NCBI GenBank assembly: GCA_036924285.1
Contig: JAYKYS010000001.1
Location: 13,541,501 to 13,605,500 of the forward strand
Direction: 5' to 3'
Length of the DNA: 64,000 nt
Origin: Asterella californica
Lineage: Eukaryota; Streptophyta; Marchantiopsida; Marchantiales; Aytoniaceae
In this document: piece by piece, positions 11,791 to 24,300 of the stretch
How positions within the stretch are numbered: the stretch's first letter is position 1
How the letters are laid out: each line of letters opens with the position of its first letter
The notes under the pieces: generated by a model
Seen by the model: only the letters and a program-made list of their open reading frames with translations
The model's database searches: none
What the model was told of the DNA's origin: nothing
Made by a program: the position numbers and the translations under genes

Positions 11791-12068
11791 GGAGGAGTTG
11801 AGAGGGTGGAAGGGACTGTCATTTTCCTGTCTATAAGTAAAGTGAGCATTGGAGACCTTAGGAGTCCTTGAGTACTCTGTGATGCAATGTGGAGAGCGGG
11901 ATTAGAACTTGTTTGTAGGAACGCTATTAGAGAGACCGATGTGATCATACGGGTCAGAGTGTTGAGTAAAGTGAGCATGGGTATAATTGAATCTTTGTAA
12001 TTAAGGTGCACTAGTAATCCTAGTCACCTGAGGTACCCCTGGGTGAGAGACAAGCCGGTTTACATTTT

Positions 12069-12091
12069 TGGTTCTGTTGCCGGGATCTCGA
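12069..12091 (+). other. Retrotransposon primer-binding site
   Basis: The sequence starts with TGG and its first 18 bases are tggttctgttgccgggat. Its complement reads like a tRNA 3' end: TCGA from the T-loop, then ATCCCGGC, an acceptor strand AACAGAA, and terminal CCA. Complementarity extending past 20 nt into a T-loop-like TCGA is strong evidence for a reverse-transcription primer site. The tRNA species was not identified, but this is not the common initiator-methionine site (TGGTATCAGAGC). Confidence 0.65.
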
Positions 12092-12479
12092 TACAAAGAT
12101 ATGTATTTAGTCTTTAGTACAGTTTATATCTGTTTTTGAACATGAGTTCAAAACCTTTGTACATTCACTATTTTATAGAGGGCAAAATAAGCTTTCCAAC
12201 AAGCTTTATATCTCTGAGAGATCAATTGTAAAGAGAGAGTTATGTCTTTCGGAAGTTAAGGGGGTTTTTTGGTACCAAACAGTGAGCTCTCGAGAAAGAG
12301 TTTTCAATCATTTTCATATTTTCAGTTTTCAGAGTTAGACCTTGAAATGTTTCATGCTTATAGCTTGCAAGATAAGCTATCTAGGCACCCAAATCATGCA
12401 TGAATTGATCAAGTAAAACTTGAGTTATGGCATTCGAAGCGAAGGGGGGTCAAATCTGTTATATCGCATACTGAAGAGT

Positions 12480-12965
12480 GACGAAATTGAAGGAATTTCA
12501 GAATTCTTGGAGTGGATTTTGTTCGATCTCTGAGGCTCGGAGTTGACAAGTTAAGCTTCTACTTAGTAATGTGAGAGATTGCTAAGCGAGAGGATGGTCA
12601 AGTGATCAAAAGTGTCAAACAAGCTACATAGTGAGAGAGATGTATGACAAATCATCGCCATGGAAGGACAGCAAGAGTGAAAATTGAGGTTGAGCAAGAT
12701 TCCTCAAGGCTACTCGGTGATAATTACCGCTGATCTGACGAAAGGAGAATTTTGACTAGAATTTGAAGAAGAAATAGAGAGTAGTCGTAAGAACCAGATG
12801 AAGAACCCGAGGTGCTTTTTGTGTGGAGAAGGAGGACATAAAGTGAGCAAGTGTCCTACGAAGAATTGACTTCTGCGTGAGCGAAGAGGGTTGGTCGACT
12901 TAAGCTTGCACATCGGTCCTTCTTCTCCCAGACAAGGGATGTACGAAGTAACTAAATTCTGCATT
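12480..12965 (+). pseudogene. Retrotransposon gag remnant with CCHC zinc knuckle
   Basis: A perfect CX2CX4HX4C zinc knuckle (CFLCGEGGHKVSKC, nucleotides 12813-12854) lies downstream of the LTR and primer-binding site on the same strand. The frame before it reads LSKIPQGYSVIITADLTKGE-stop-LEFEEEIESSRKNQMK. It is interrupted by one stop upstream and ends at a stop soon after the knuckle. The order LTR, PBS, gag is that of an LTR retrotransposon. No protease or reverse transcriptase follows, so the element is truncated. Confidence 0.7.
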
Positions 12966-13139
12966 TAGCCGTCTCTAGTCTAATGTCGAGAGTGGTTTGT
13001 TACAATGGTCTCGTTTTGCATTAAATTCGGGATCCCTGGTTGCATTTATCGTCTGCTTCGTGAAGTTCTTTTTTCCGAAAGCGGGAACTATTTTCTTTAT
13101 GTTACAGAAAATAATATAACTGTTATATGAACAGTTTAG

Positions 13140-13405
13140 ATGAAGTTTAATAAAAATATTGATAAACATTAAATGTTAACTATTATGTTCCATGAACAGT
13201 GAAAACGTTATTAAAAAATCCATAAGTAATGTGCAGGTCTATGCGCTTCAGAGGATACAAGTGCAGGAACTTACTACACAAAAATGATACATTAAATAAA
13301 TACATTCATTTATTATCTAACCCTTCTCGTCAGAAGGGTTAAGTAATAAATGAATGTATTTATACTTGCAGCCCTCTTCCATCTTCAGATGGAAGAGGTG
13401 AATAA
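13140..13405 (+). repeat. Double-hairpin repeat, copy A
   Basis: This is the best-preserved copy. Hairpin 1 has 29-bp arms at 13299-13327 and 13332-13360 with a 4-nt loop (cgtc) and only two mismatches. Its tip is the conserved 'taacccttct/agaagggtt'. Hairpin 2 has perfect 12-bp arms (cctcttccatct) at 13373-13384 and 13387-13398. The upstream 150 bp shares 'cataagt', 'gcgcttcagag-atacaagtgcaggaact' type sequence with copies at 15.2 kb and 54.9 kb. No open frame is present. Confidence 0.8.
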
Positions 13406-13409
13406 GCAT

Positions 13410-14950
13410 GATTCATCAAGTCTGAATTTGGTCGTTATGCCACCTTTGATGTGAATACTCATCGGGCTTCAGAGAGTCGACACGTACTATACAAATTAGA
13501 AAATAGAGAACACATAACTTACACAAGAAATAAAAGTATTGCTGGATTCTTAAGATTGTTTTATGTCTTCGGGTTTTTGTGTGTTTTCAGTACATTGATA
13601 TCGCACTAACTATTATCATTTATCATTCAGTATTTTCTTCGGGTCTTTTATCCATTTCTTACATGTAAATTTTAACTAAAATAAAAACATAAAATATATG
13701 AATACATTTATATGGTTTAAATAGAAAATAAAGATAACATCGACAGGAAGAGTTACTAAAGGAATATGATTATACCATTCTTCAGTAAATACGAACTCCA
13801 CGATCCCGTCGAAGTAGATAGAGGATAATTATTGTGAGGATAAGTATTTTCCATACTGGAATTAGGTTAAGTAATTGTTGTTGGATTGAAGACGAGCATC
13901 TAAGTAACGAAGATGCGTAAACTTTCTCTTAAATAGATTTTTCCTTACTCTTTGTATATATTCCAGTTTTACCAAAACATGATAATTGGGTGTGTAACAC
14001 TTGGATCCTTCTTGTCTTCCGCTCGTGAGCAAACCTATCATAGCAGTATGAAAATAGAACTCGGAATAAATCAGTGAGCTTTCAATAAATGACGTTGTTT
14101 TGAAAAAATAACCTCAATTATGACCAAACTCTTCCGCAAAAAGAAAATTTGATCATAATATCAAAACTTCTAGTCTTTACTCTCTTCTCCAAAAGAATAA
14201 GAACTAAGAACTTCCCGAATACTCTTATCCGTGGAACTCTTATACGAGAAAAGTGAAGAAGAGCTCTTTACCGTTAAACCCTCGGTATGTGTATTTGGCT
14301 GAGACATGTGTTTAAGATTAATACGAAATCTACTTGCAGTTTCTGCCTAATTGAGGAACTTTTGAAACCTCATGATGTTGTGAGGTGAAAAACTCTCGTT
14401 AATTTGCACATGTCACAATGATTAATTGTTTAATGACAAATACTGTATTAGAGCCAAAAGCTTTTCTTAAACATTCTATAATCAAAAGTAATATATTAGA
14501 GCAACAAGCAAGCAAAACTGTTGACAAACGCTCTGGTTACAATAATTGATCCAACATCTAATACTTATGATATAAAGATCATAAGTCTTATCTTCTTGCA
14601 TATTCATGACTCCCAGTTTCAGATGGAAGGTGCAGTATGCATGTATTTAATTTGATTATAAATTGGAAAACATATTTCTTTACTGACAAAAATAAATCTG
14701 TATTCATACGTGAGGACAACAGCTATTAATGCTTCTTTGATGACTTCATTTCGGTGTCGAAATCACCAAGACTAACAACGGTCTAATTTCCTCGACCAAT
14801 CTACATGAGTTACATGCTCTAGTCACTACTATGATATTAAAAGATTCTCCTAGATATTAAATGTATATTTATAGTGGAACACAATCCATTCTTTATAGTA
14901 ATAGTTTGCACTAAAACTAGACGGGTAACTATAGTAGTGGTCCACCTCTT
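13410..14950. other. AT-rich intergenic DNA
   Basis: No gene is recognised. A fragment related to the tail of the double-hairpin repeat ('cagatggaag...gcagtatgcatg') occurs at about 14615-14645. Confidence 0.35.
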
Positions 14951-14954
14951 ATCT

Positions 14955-15020
14955 GAATAATTACTTATTCATACAAGAATAATTACTTATTCATATAAGA
15001 ATAATTACTTATTTCAGTTA
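14955..15020. repeat. Three 22-bp tandem repeats
   Basis: The unit 'gaataattacttattcata' plus 3 nt starts at 14955, 14977 and 14999, with one or two changes between copies. It lies directly before double-hairpin copy B. Confidence 0.8.
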
Positions 15021-15074
15021 CAAACCTCTCAATCACAAAGCTCACTTATTTCAACACCCAAAACTTCAAAGAGA

Positions 15075-15510
15075 ATATGCATGCTGGATGAACTCCGGGA
15101 ACTTTTGCTCGCTTTATGATATCTGGAATATATATAGGTGTTAAGTAAAAAATATATATTAAATACATATAAAAATTAAAATATTTTATAACTATTATCT
15201 GTTACCCATGCCTGGAAACACGGGAAGAGTAGAAGATAACCCATAAGTCTTGCCTTAGTGCCGCGCTTCAGAAGGTACAAGTTCGGGAGTCCACACTCGG
15301 GAAGAGTAAGAGATAATCCATAAGTCTTGTCCTGAGTGCCGCGCTTCAGAAGATACAAGTCCGAGAGTCCACACTCGTTAATACATTAATATATTGTGAT
15401 GTTAATTTAATACTTAACCCTTCCTGTCGGAAAGGTTAGGTATTAAATTAACCACTTGTATATTTATCTCCTCTATCGGAAGATGAAGGATTTGAATATA
15501 CATCCAAAGT
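15075..15510 (+). repeat. Double-hairpin repeat, copy B
   Basis: It begins with 'gcatgctggatgaactccgg', which matches the 5' part of copy F at about 54.77 kb. It continues through the 'ccataagtcttg...gcgcttcagaag-tacaagt' block, which is duplicated here. Hairpin 1 follows, with arms 15401-15424 and 15429-15452, loop tgtc, and two mismatches in 24 bp. Hairpin 2 is degenerate at about 15467-15490. Order and orientation are the same as copies A and F. Confidence 0.75.
15221..15375 (+). repeat. 77-bp tandem duplication inside copy B
   Basis: Two units start at 15221 and 15298 with 'cgggaagagta'. Both end with 'gagtccacactcg' and contain 'gccgcgcttcagaag'. The units are nearly identical, so the duplication is younger than the surrounding decay. 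Confidence 0.85.
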
Positions 15511-16065
15511 GTACTTTTGGCAAACAGAAAGAAGAAGACAAACATAAAAAACCGAAAGAAGATTCTAGACAGTAATTAGCTATGATAGGTGTTTAACAAT
15601 AATTGGCTATGATAGGAGTTTATAAAAAGAATATATTTATTTATCTAACATTATGTTGAAAACATATTTTGTTATGAGTCTTCGCATGAGATAGTAAGAA
15701 GTTCCTTCGAGAGTATAAAGACTTTATTACTATTTTAATTTTGGTCGTATGAACCTATAATCGAATATTTTTTTTGCTCAAAAAGAAGACAACATGTAAT
15801 ATATTGTGGAGACACCGTATATTATAAACAAATATAGTGTATTGTCGTAGTGACAACAGTTTCAGTCTGGAGACAGTTTGGTTTCGGTTCGAATCCTGCA
15901 TCGCTCTATATTATAAGAAGTTAAACTAACCCTCTAACTTAGAGGAATTAATAAGATAACTGAAATAAGTATCTCTGATAGTCGTTGAATATTCATTTTC
16001 AGATTGATTTAGAGAGATACGTTGAATATTTAAGTTTCAATACAGCCACCCAAAACCGCACCTGA

Positions 16066-16150
16066 TTGATTTAGACTGTAAAATAAAACAATGTACACTC
16101 AAATACATTGATTTAGACTGTAAAATAAAACAATGTACACTCAAATACAT
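16066..16150. repeat. 42-bp exact tandem duplication
   Basis: The unit 'attgatttagactgtaaaa' followed by 'taaaacaatgtacactcaaa' and 'ta' occurs twice in succession with no differences that I can see. A fragment of the double-hairpin tail ('cagatggagg-atatgaatatgcaggtgc') follows at about 16193-16222. Confidence 0.85.
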
Positions 16151-18395
16151 GAAGTGAACATAACTAAGATGAATATAATATACATGTGTTTTCAGATGGA
16201 GGATATGAATATGCAGGTGCTCTGAAACTGTTCATGCGAAACACTCCCGCTATAAGCTTTTAACATTTTATTCATAAAAAAGTATTTTATAAATCCCAAA
16301 TTTTCTCTACTCATTTCAAAAAACACTCCTAATCTCTTTTATGTCTATTCTCAATAAGAATAAAAGAACTCTCTGTCGATAGTCTCGAGACACGTTACTG
16401 TATAAAAACACAAAAACAAAGAGAACCCCTTCGATATCTATTCGCAAAAGGAAAAGCATACTCTCTCTCTGATCGACATTCCGAGAGACATTACTAGGAG
16501 AAACATTATTAGGTAGAAGAACAAAGGGAGATAAAAGAGACCGTCAAACCACATGTGAAAATCACAAGTGCCATATCCTATAACAAAAATATTCGATCTA
16601 GAAAGAATGAACATAAAACATGACAAACAACTTCAAGATAAAAGAAGCAACTGACAACTTTTTCCGAACTGAATATAAATACTCTTATGAAAGCATACAA
16701 GACTGTGCAACATAAAAGGAAAAAAGGAAAAGCCCGTTCCTTTGCGCTGCTAGGACACTTCGATAGACATCTGAGAATTATCTGTACGTATGATGCTACC
16801 AAATTGTTGAAGACCTCGATCTGAACAACATCACCAAATCTGTGTTCAATACTCGCGAATGGAGAACATCCCCAACTCACTATAAATTATCGATGACAAA
16901 ATTCTGCACTTAAATCACATTCTACTTCCAAATAGATGCCTAGTAATTCTGAGAGTGTAGAACTCCTCAGAGATGACTAGTACTGAATTGTGTTTGAGTC
17001 ATTCATCTTCTGCTACACTAAATTATATATGACTGGTACTAGCAAGGTTGTTAGCGAGACATACTTCGGGTGTCGACTTTATCCTCCTTTGCCTAAGGGT
17101 GCAAAAGATTCCGCAGCGTGCTCAGCATTGCTGCTACTGTACCAGATCCGTACCGTTCTACGTTCTCCAGAACCTCGTAGTCGCAGTACCCTCTTGCTTC
17201 AAAAGGACTCATTCGTACTGCACTGATCCTACTTCCTTTCCTCGCCCTCCCTTCCCTTCCTGCCAAAGGCTTTGATTTTGCTACGTCAACATTACCCGTC
17301 CCTTTGCACGTTGCTGTGCTCCCCAGCACTTAACTCTATCTCAGGCACACCTTCGTAGAATACTTGCAGTACTTCAGTAAGCATGGGTTACCACGTTGCT
17401 ATATCACCTCAGGCCCCTCCCTTATCATGAGAAGTAACACAGCCATATTTGTGGTAAGCAAATCCTACCAGGGGGACGGACATGCCCCACAACCACAAGC
17501 AACTGCTCCTCTGCATCGCAAGGTGTGCAACGAAGTAGACGAACACGCTATGAGGAACGGGCACAATTCTTACTGCTGTATTGACAAACTCTATTTTGCT
17601 CTAAATCTGATCTCCCCCAGGATATGCTTCTCTGCTCAAGTTCGAAGTGTCCGTTATAACAATAACTCCCTACTGCCAAGGTCAAGGAGCTTTCAGACAA
17701 AACAGCGAAACTCCCTTGAACCTCTTGCTTGTGTATCTCAAACTCGACACTGCAAATTTGCCCGGGTTAAAATCTGGTGCGTTCAGTATTCCCTTCGTGA
17801 GCCGGATATGCTACTCCGTGATCCTCTTGTTCGGCAATCTGACTAAAACATTTAGTCTTGGGATCATCAAGAGACAAACAAAACAAATACATTCACCCAG
17901 CGACCAGAGAAGACAGCCAAGACAAAATTTCGGACAGCAAATGTAATCGCCATATTCAGACAAGGCGACTCGACACGAAGCAAGTTCAGCTTACATGCAA
18001 CAACCCAGTGATTTGTGATTGATGAACAAGAGCGAGCGGCAACACTTCTTGCTATGAGATTGACCAGCTATAAAAAGCAACCCATTGACATTACAGATAG
18101 GACTAAAGCCTCGTCACCTAGTTTTGGAAAAACCTTCCTAAAGTGGTCGTGGCTTGTGACCAAGCGTGTTCTCTTGCAGTCCACCAAACTTCAATGAAGG
18201 ACTACTACACCATGATGATATCTCGAAAAAATGTGCATGATAATTGCAACCATCAGACTTCCCTCTCCCCATCCCCTCTTCCTCACTCTCCCTCATCACT
18301 CCTCTCTCTCCCTCTCTTCCCAAGATATCCCTCACAAATCAATGGAGGTAAAAAATCACTCAGTGAAATATTTTTACTGAAAACAACGATGATTC
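16150..18395. other. Intergenic, then 3' flank of the B55 gene
   Basis: Up to about 16900 the DNA is AT-rich with no gene. From about 16990 the composition becomes more GC-balanced, as in the gene's introns, so part of 17000-18395 is likely 3' UTR of the minus-strand B55 gene. A 160-codon plus-strand frame (17364-17846) has no recognisable domain. Confidence 0.35.
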
Positions 18396-21300
18396 CTATG
18401 CGTAGTACATGTACAGGCTGTTAGAAGCAGCGCAGGCTATAACATTTGCAACCGGGTGCCATGCTAGGTGCAAAAGCTTCGACGTAAAATCATACTGCCC
18501 GCCATTGATTTCACTTCCAGGGCTGTCACCACCTGCAAACGATTAAAACAACACTCCAACTTATTACTCGGTACAAATTTATCGTCGATACTAACTATTC
18601 TGTGGACTCGAGTTCCTTCTCAAGAAAAGAAGAGCATCCCGGTCGTAGCAATAATACTTCCGCAGGTGGCAACGGGCAGAACATCACCCAAAAACAAAAC
18701 AAAACAAAAATTATTCGAGACAACTACCTCGCCCTCTAGTGTCACGTCTACCTCGAACATTAAAAAGGCGATTTCCAGTCTTCGTGGGAGTCTGCACCAG
18801 CCGCCTATGATGTCCAATGAGCCGAGGTTGCAGGAGTTCCCGATCGACACCACCACAAAAGCCATCAGTTCACACTTACGCACAACCTAGGGAACACTTA
18901 ACTGATACAAAAAGTAAATTAAGAACATCTGATCTTGGTAAGCCTTATGAACCAATTGATGCATTGACCAATTTGCTACCTATTTGGACTCTTGCTAGCT
19001 TCGAGGGTAGATGCCTCCTCGCTGCCAGGTACTGCCCCAAACACACGAAATAAATTGCTGCACAGCAACCAACCACATACATCTTGTGTCAGGAGTTTGA
19101 ACATCTTACTCCCAACCATTAAGTGGATCACATAATAGAGAGATCCGTTTAGACCTACATAACTGGACGAAGCGAAGTCGAATCTTAACAAGAAGAAACT
19201 GACGCAGCGTCTGTGCAACAGCATACATATCTGGACTCCGCCTAGAAATTCTCCACACAAAAAACTGAAGCAGCGTCTATAAGATCTAACTGGAAGTCGA
19301 CATTGTACGGTTATTCAACTAAGCCTCAGGGAGATGAGAAAAGCGCACGGTAATACAGCTTTGAACTTGTCTCCAGTAAGGACAGAGAGTCAGTCAAGTA
19401 GAGGACTAAGCGAATACTACAGAAGCTTAATGTGCGGAAAACAAGTACGCCGAGTGGAACATATATTCATACGTCGAGAATGGCAGATTTTATCAAGGGC
19501 CACTCTCTAGTACAGAGGGAAATTCGGGGCCAAGTACATAGTAAGTATCCAATAGGGCCAAATGTGCGCTAAATTGTCAAGCGAGCCAGCGAATTGTTTA
19601 TAAACGAAGGGTGTGCCGATGGGAATGTGTAGCAAGACGCACATTTCCAGGTTCCCCTTGGTATAGAGTGTGATGCAGAGTGCAATGCAACCGAGAAAGA
19701 TGCAATGTGACTGATTCTAGCAACATCAAGTGCAGAACGGGAAAAGCTGGAGATGAACTGACAGAGCAGGACTTAAACCGAATGATAGTGTATGGAGTGA
19801 AGATCGTCAATGGCGAGCAAGAACGAGATAGCCAAGAACCCCACGAAGCTTTGAATTTGAAGAGCAGAGTTTTATCGAGTGAAATGAGCTATCAGGCAGG
19901 GGAAGATATAAAACAAAGAAAGAGAAGAGAATAGAGGTAGTATATTTGCCACAATGTCACTGATGCATATAGGCACTGAGTAGGTGTACATTCAGGAGCC
20001 GAGTGGAACATAGTTTTAAAACAACTCTTCTTGAGGGACGTAGGACAAGAACCACACTCACATACCCCCTTTACTCACATAACCACCATAACTAGAAAAG
20101 GAATCTTCTGTCGAAAGAAGGCAGCTCCATCAAGCATATTACAAAACATGATAGAAACAAATGGACAGAAGCACACCTGTACGATCCAGTGGCCACACGT
20201 TGTCCATCTCCACTTAGGCAACACTCAAACTTGTCAAAGATGGAATCATTCTCATAAAGATCACATAACTGCCAACAAATATGCAAAGTTAGTTGCGTCT
20301 CGTCAACATATAACCATCAGAGGACATCGGAAACGAATCTCAGTCAAAATTCCCTCCAGAGTCACCTCGTCCAGCTTCCCGTTGACAGTATGCACATAAG
20401 GATCGCAGTAGAAGAAAAGAGAAACACGATACATACCTTCGGACGTAAATATTCATGAACCTTGAAAGTTGCAACTGGAGCGGCCTCCATATTCACATCC
20501 CACAACTGGCTCACATTCAACACAAACCCTGGTTATGAAACTTGAAAGGACCGTGGTCAAACAGACTATCATAAAGGTCTTCAACCATGACATTACAGTT
20601 CGTATCCTTCAAACTTGACCGTGCACGTTGAAACTACTCTGACAGTATCCAAGCGGTCTACGAATCAATGGTTGATTCGTAGACCGCTTGCTAGACACCC
20701 GAAGATCGACGTAGTGCTTCTCAACGATATGGTGCAGAATGTGTTAATTTACGCCTTACTAAAATGACAAAGTCATCGGCATGGGTGTACTTCTGCGATT
20801 TAGTTACATGTGCACCAGTCGGAATCTTTCTTACAGCCTCAGATCATCAAGCGATCAGAGTCTAACCCATGATTCGTCTGGCCCAGACCTCTTCTACTCA
20901 TAAAAAAGCTTCCTATGTTCATCAAGCACGACAGGGAGACTGACCAGATATCTCAAGCACAACAAGAGCCCAAAAAGTGCTAGTATTTTCCACATGAACA
21001 AAATAGTTTTCTGGTTTGGCTCAAAGGTTTCATCCCTTAATATTCTGGTATATGCTCCAAGAAAGGCGGAGGCACGAAATAATAGGAATGAGGTTCTCTT
21101 AAAGAATCACAGGTACGGAGCAGAAAAACAAGTAGAAATAAACCTTGAGAGTCATATAATCCCGACTGAGAATGTACCGTCCACCTCTTGCAAATTTAAT
21201 ATCAGAAATGGACGCTATAATTTCTGTAAAAAATGATCTTGAGCCTGGTGCCTCCTGCTCCTCAAATCTGTCGAGAAACGGAATGAAAGCAAACTTAAGT

Positions 21301-24300
21301 AATGATCAAGACAATCCACGTTCTAGCCCACAGTCCCCTGTCTAAAACCAACAGTAAGAAGACGTGGGGCATAAACATGGACTATAATACACTAGTTGAG
21401 AAAAAAACACGACAAGCAGAATTCCGATCGGTTAATCCATAGTCATATTCTGTACGACTTCCCCGTTGGTAGAATAACACATGAACACCGGCCAATATCT
21501 TGGAATGTATGCACAAAGATGTAAACTGACAGCGGGAATCAACACCAGAAACATCCAGAAGGCTCGTTTGAATCCAATGCTGGAAATCACCCAAATGATC
21601 TTTAACAGAAATGGAAGGAGATTCAACAATGTCAGAGAAGGTCTGTAGCACGATCCGTTTCACACAACGGGACTGCCATTACTAGGCAACTGCAGTGTAC
21701 TTAAAGATCGGAAGGAATAAGACGCTACCGAAAATAAGACTACAGTGAGAGATCTTAGAAATTACTAAAATGTGTTTCTTCCGAGTGATGATCAGAAGAT
21801 GCGCCAGGACAGTCAGGAACTAGGATAAGATGCACAACAGATGATGGGCACGATAAACTAGAACAAATGCAGCAACTCCCATATATCTCGGCCTGAGCGC
21901 TCATCGATGTTTCGAGGTGACTTCGTTCACCCGTTGTTGCAGTTACAGAGAGCGACAATCACGAAATATGAAGAATGCATTTGGTAACTTCAGATACGTC
22001 GATCTGACTACCTAACTTTACCAAACATTTCCGCGTCACCTGAACAGACTCTTGTCAATATCGACTGATAAACCATGTAAGAACAGCCACAACATAACTC
22101 CCAATTTCCTACGAGACAATACAAAGTGTATCAAAGGCAAAAGGAATGACAATTACAGTTTGGCATGGCGGTCACATAAAGCTGACTGTCGCATGTCAAT
22201 AAGACGGATCGTGCCCTTGGAACTACTGTACGCTAACATGTTGCAATGTGAAGGGTGAAACTCAGCAGACGTGATGACCTCTGCAGAACAGGCACCACAC
22301 ACAAAGCATGGTAATCAAACATTTCACCCCAATGAAATAAGCCGTATGTACAGTAAAAGCACAACAAACACCCAACTGAGACAACTAAGTATAGACGGCT
22401 ACAACATATCTACCCTCAGTTCATAAACTAAGAACCCTCTACTACCTATAAAGCAACGCACCGAAGTGAGTTTCTAGTCTGAAGCCTAACGGGAACCTGC
22501 AAATCTACTATAAACGATACTGTTAGTGACTGATCCCCACCTGTCAAGTCTTCCATATTGACAGGTTTAATGTCAACAATATTAAAACTTTGATCGCTGA
22601 CTTCCAGGTTCCATAAGTTTATCCTCAAATCATCTGCTGATATGTAGGTTTCACAATCACTGCCACAGGGAAACAATTCGCCAGATTCGAGGCACAATTA
22701 AAACCTTGGACTTATATCTACAACGACTCCCTTGACCAATTCAAAAGTATGCTCTGTATTCAGCAGTATGCTCTGCCAGAACCAGGACAAGTATGTACGA
22801 TAACATACACGCGGCATGGCAAATCACATTGACAAATGACTCGAAGGCAAAACCAATATACAAGCGCTCTTCTAACATGAATCATGAATCATAAAATAAA
22901 GAATACCCACCTGTTGTTTGAAATGGAGTTTATGTGGTATGCGTGAGCATTGGCATAAACTCTCCTACATCTTGCAACAAGAGCAGTTTCATGGCTCCAA
23001 ACCTGCACAAATCTGAAGAGTTAAAAATCTCAAATAACTACATCCACTTATTACAAACTAGCTGTAACCTAAAGATAACAACCGCCCTCCACTCTCAAGT
23101 AAATGCTACGACCGTACATCAGACCCATAGCGAGTTACAACTACCGTGGGAAGATGAAGAGATGGAATGCCGCCTGGAGGGAACACAAAGTCATTGCTGA
23201 TAGACGGCAATGTCCGCCGAACAGCCCCTCCATTAATGGATCGAGGTGGCGCATAACCCTTTGGGCTCTGCACTGGACTACTTCCAACCAGGTTCCCATT
23301 TCCAAGCCGCACAGAAGGATCTACATTCAGATTTGATACGTTCTTTAGCTTCTTCTCAGAAACCTGCCCATGGACCCGACCAAACCACCATCCAGCAGGG
23401 TCAGAACAGCAGACAACGTTCGAGGGATCCTAGGCCACCGTTTGTCGCATAAACTTCAAAGGACTTAAACAGCACTCACAAAACGATTAAATAGTCAGTA
23501 AGCCTAAACCGCGTTCTTTCCAAGTACGAGTAGTATATAACTATGCAAAAGAAACAAGCGGAAAAAGAACGAGCATACATCCAGGAAAATGTATCACCTT
23601 CCACAGCTTAATTGTTTTGTCGTTAGTGGAAAGCAGAAACCGGGCACCATTGGCTGTCTGACACCACCTGATTTTATTGATTTTTTCTTCTATCTCCAAA
23701 CTCTTCAAATAGTCAAACTGCACGCACACAGAAAGTCAAGTCAGTCCCTGCAATATCCACTAAAGTTTAGGATGTCGAAGCCGAGCCAGGGAATTACAGT
23801 TGGTCAGAGGGCGGGGACAACTGAGCGCCCTCGAAACGCTGTTGTGTATATCTGATTGACTGGCTTCACCTAGCATGGCGCTGATTATGTGATGTTATGA
23901 GAGGGAAAACCCGGGAAAATGAACGATTCATTTGGCCTCTTAAACATGCGCGGGATGTGCAATGGCCACTTTCACGAACCGGTGGGACGGATCTGCAGCT
24001 TCTTCTCTAGCCGATAATGGCCTCTGGTTCTCTACTTGCGACACAAGCTTTGTGGCATTTAACTAGTAACGTGGGGAGACCGCCGCAAGTATGGCCGGAT
24101 GCTGTTGTAAAAGAACTCCACGTACAGAAGTTAACATCTGAACCCTCGTACTATGTAGCTCCATAATAGCTGCGATGTCCGACAACTCTACTTATGAAGC
24201 CGTACCCATCTGCACTCTAAGCCTTCGCGAACGAATAGTAAACCGAGAAAACTCAAAACTCTTAATTCTCCTCTGCGCCAAGTTTTTGCCTAACCCAGGC

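Larger units (their letters stand above)
11267..12064 (+). mobile_element. Probable 5' LTR of an LTR retrotransposon
   Basis: The proposed ends are TGTCACACC at 11267 and TTTACA at 12064, giving TGT...ACA. They are supported mainly by the primer-binding site that starts 5 nt downstream. Inside there is a TATATAA box at 11784-11790 in plus orientation, preceded by an imperfect 83-bp direct duplication (about 11458-11615). The right end is better supported than the left. No matching 3' LTR was found in the window, so the element appears truncated. Confidence 0.5.

Noticed and set aside
13299..13405. Hairpins as Helitron 3' ends
   Set aside because: No CTRR terminus follows the hairpins, there are two stems rather than one, and no TC 5' end was found.
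15840..15915. tRNA-like box B (ggttcgaatcc) near 15888-15898
   Set aside because: No acceptable box A at tRNA distance, and the T-arm flanks do not pair.
17364..17846. 160-codon plus-strand open frame
   Set aside because: No recognisable motif. It overlaps another frame and lies in the probable 3' flank of the minus-strand B55 gene.
21382..21663. 93-codon minus-strand frame between B55 exons 8 and 9
   Set aside because: It lies in an intron. The true exons on either side join without it and keep the B55 frame.
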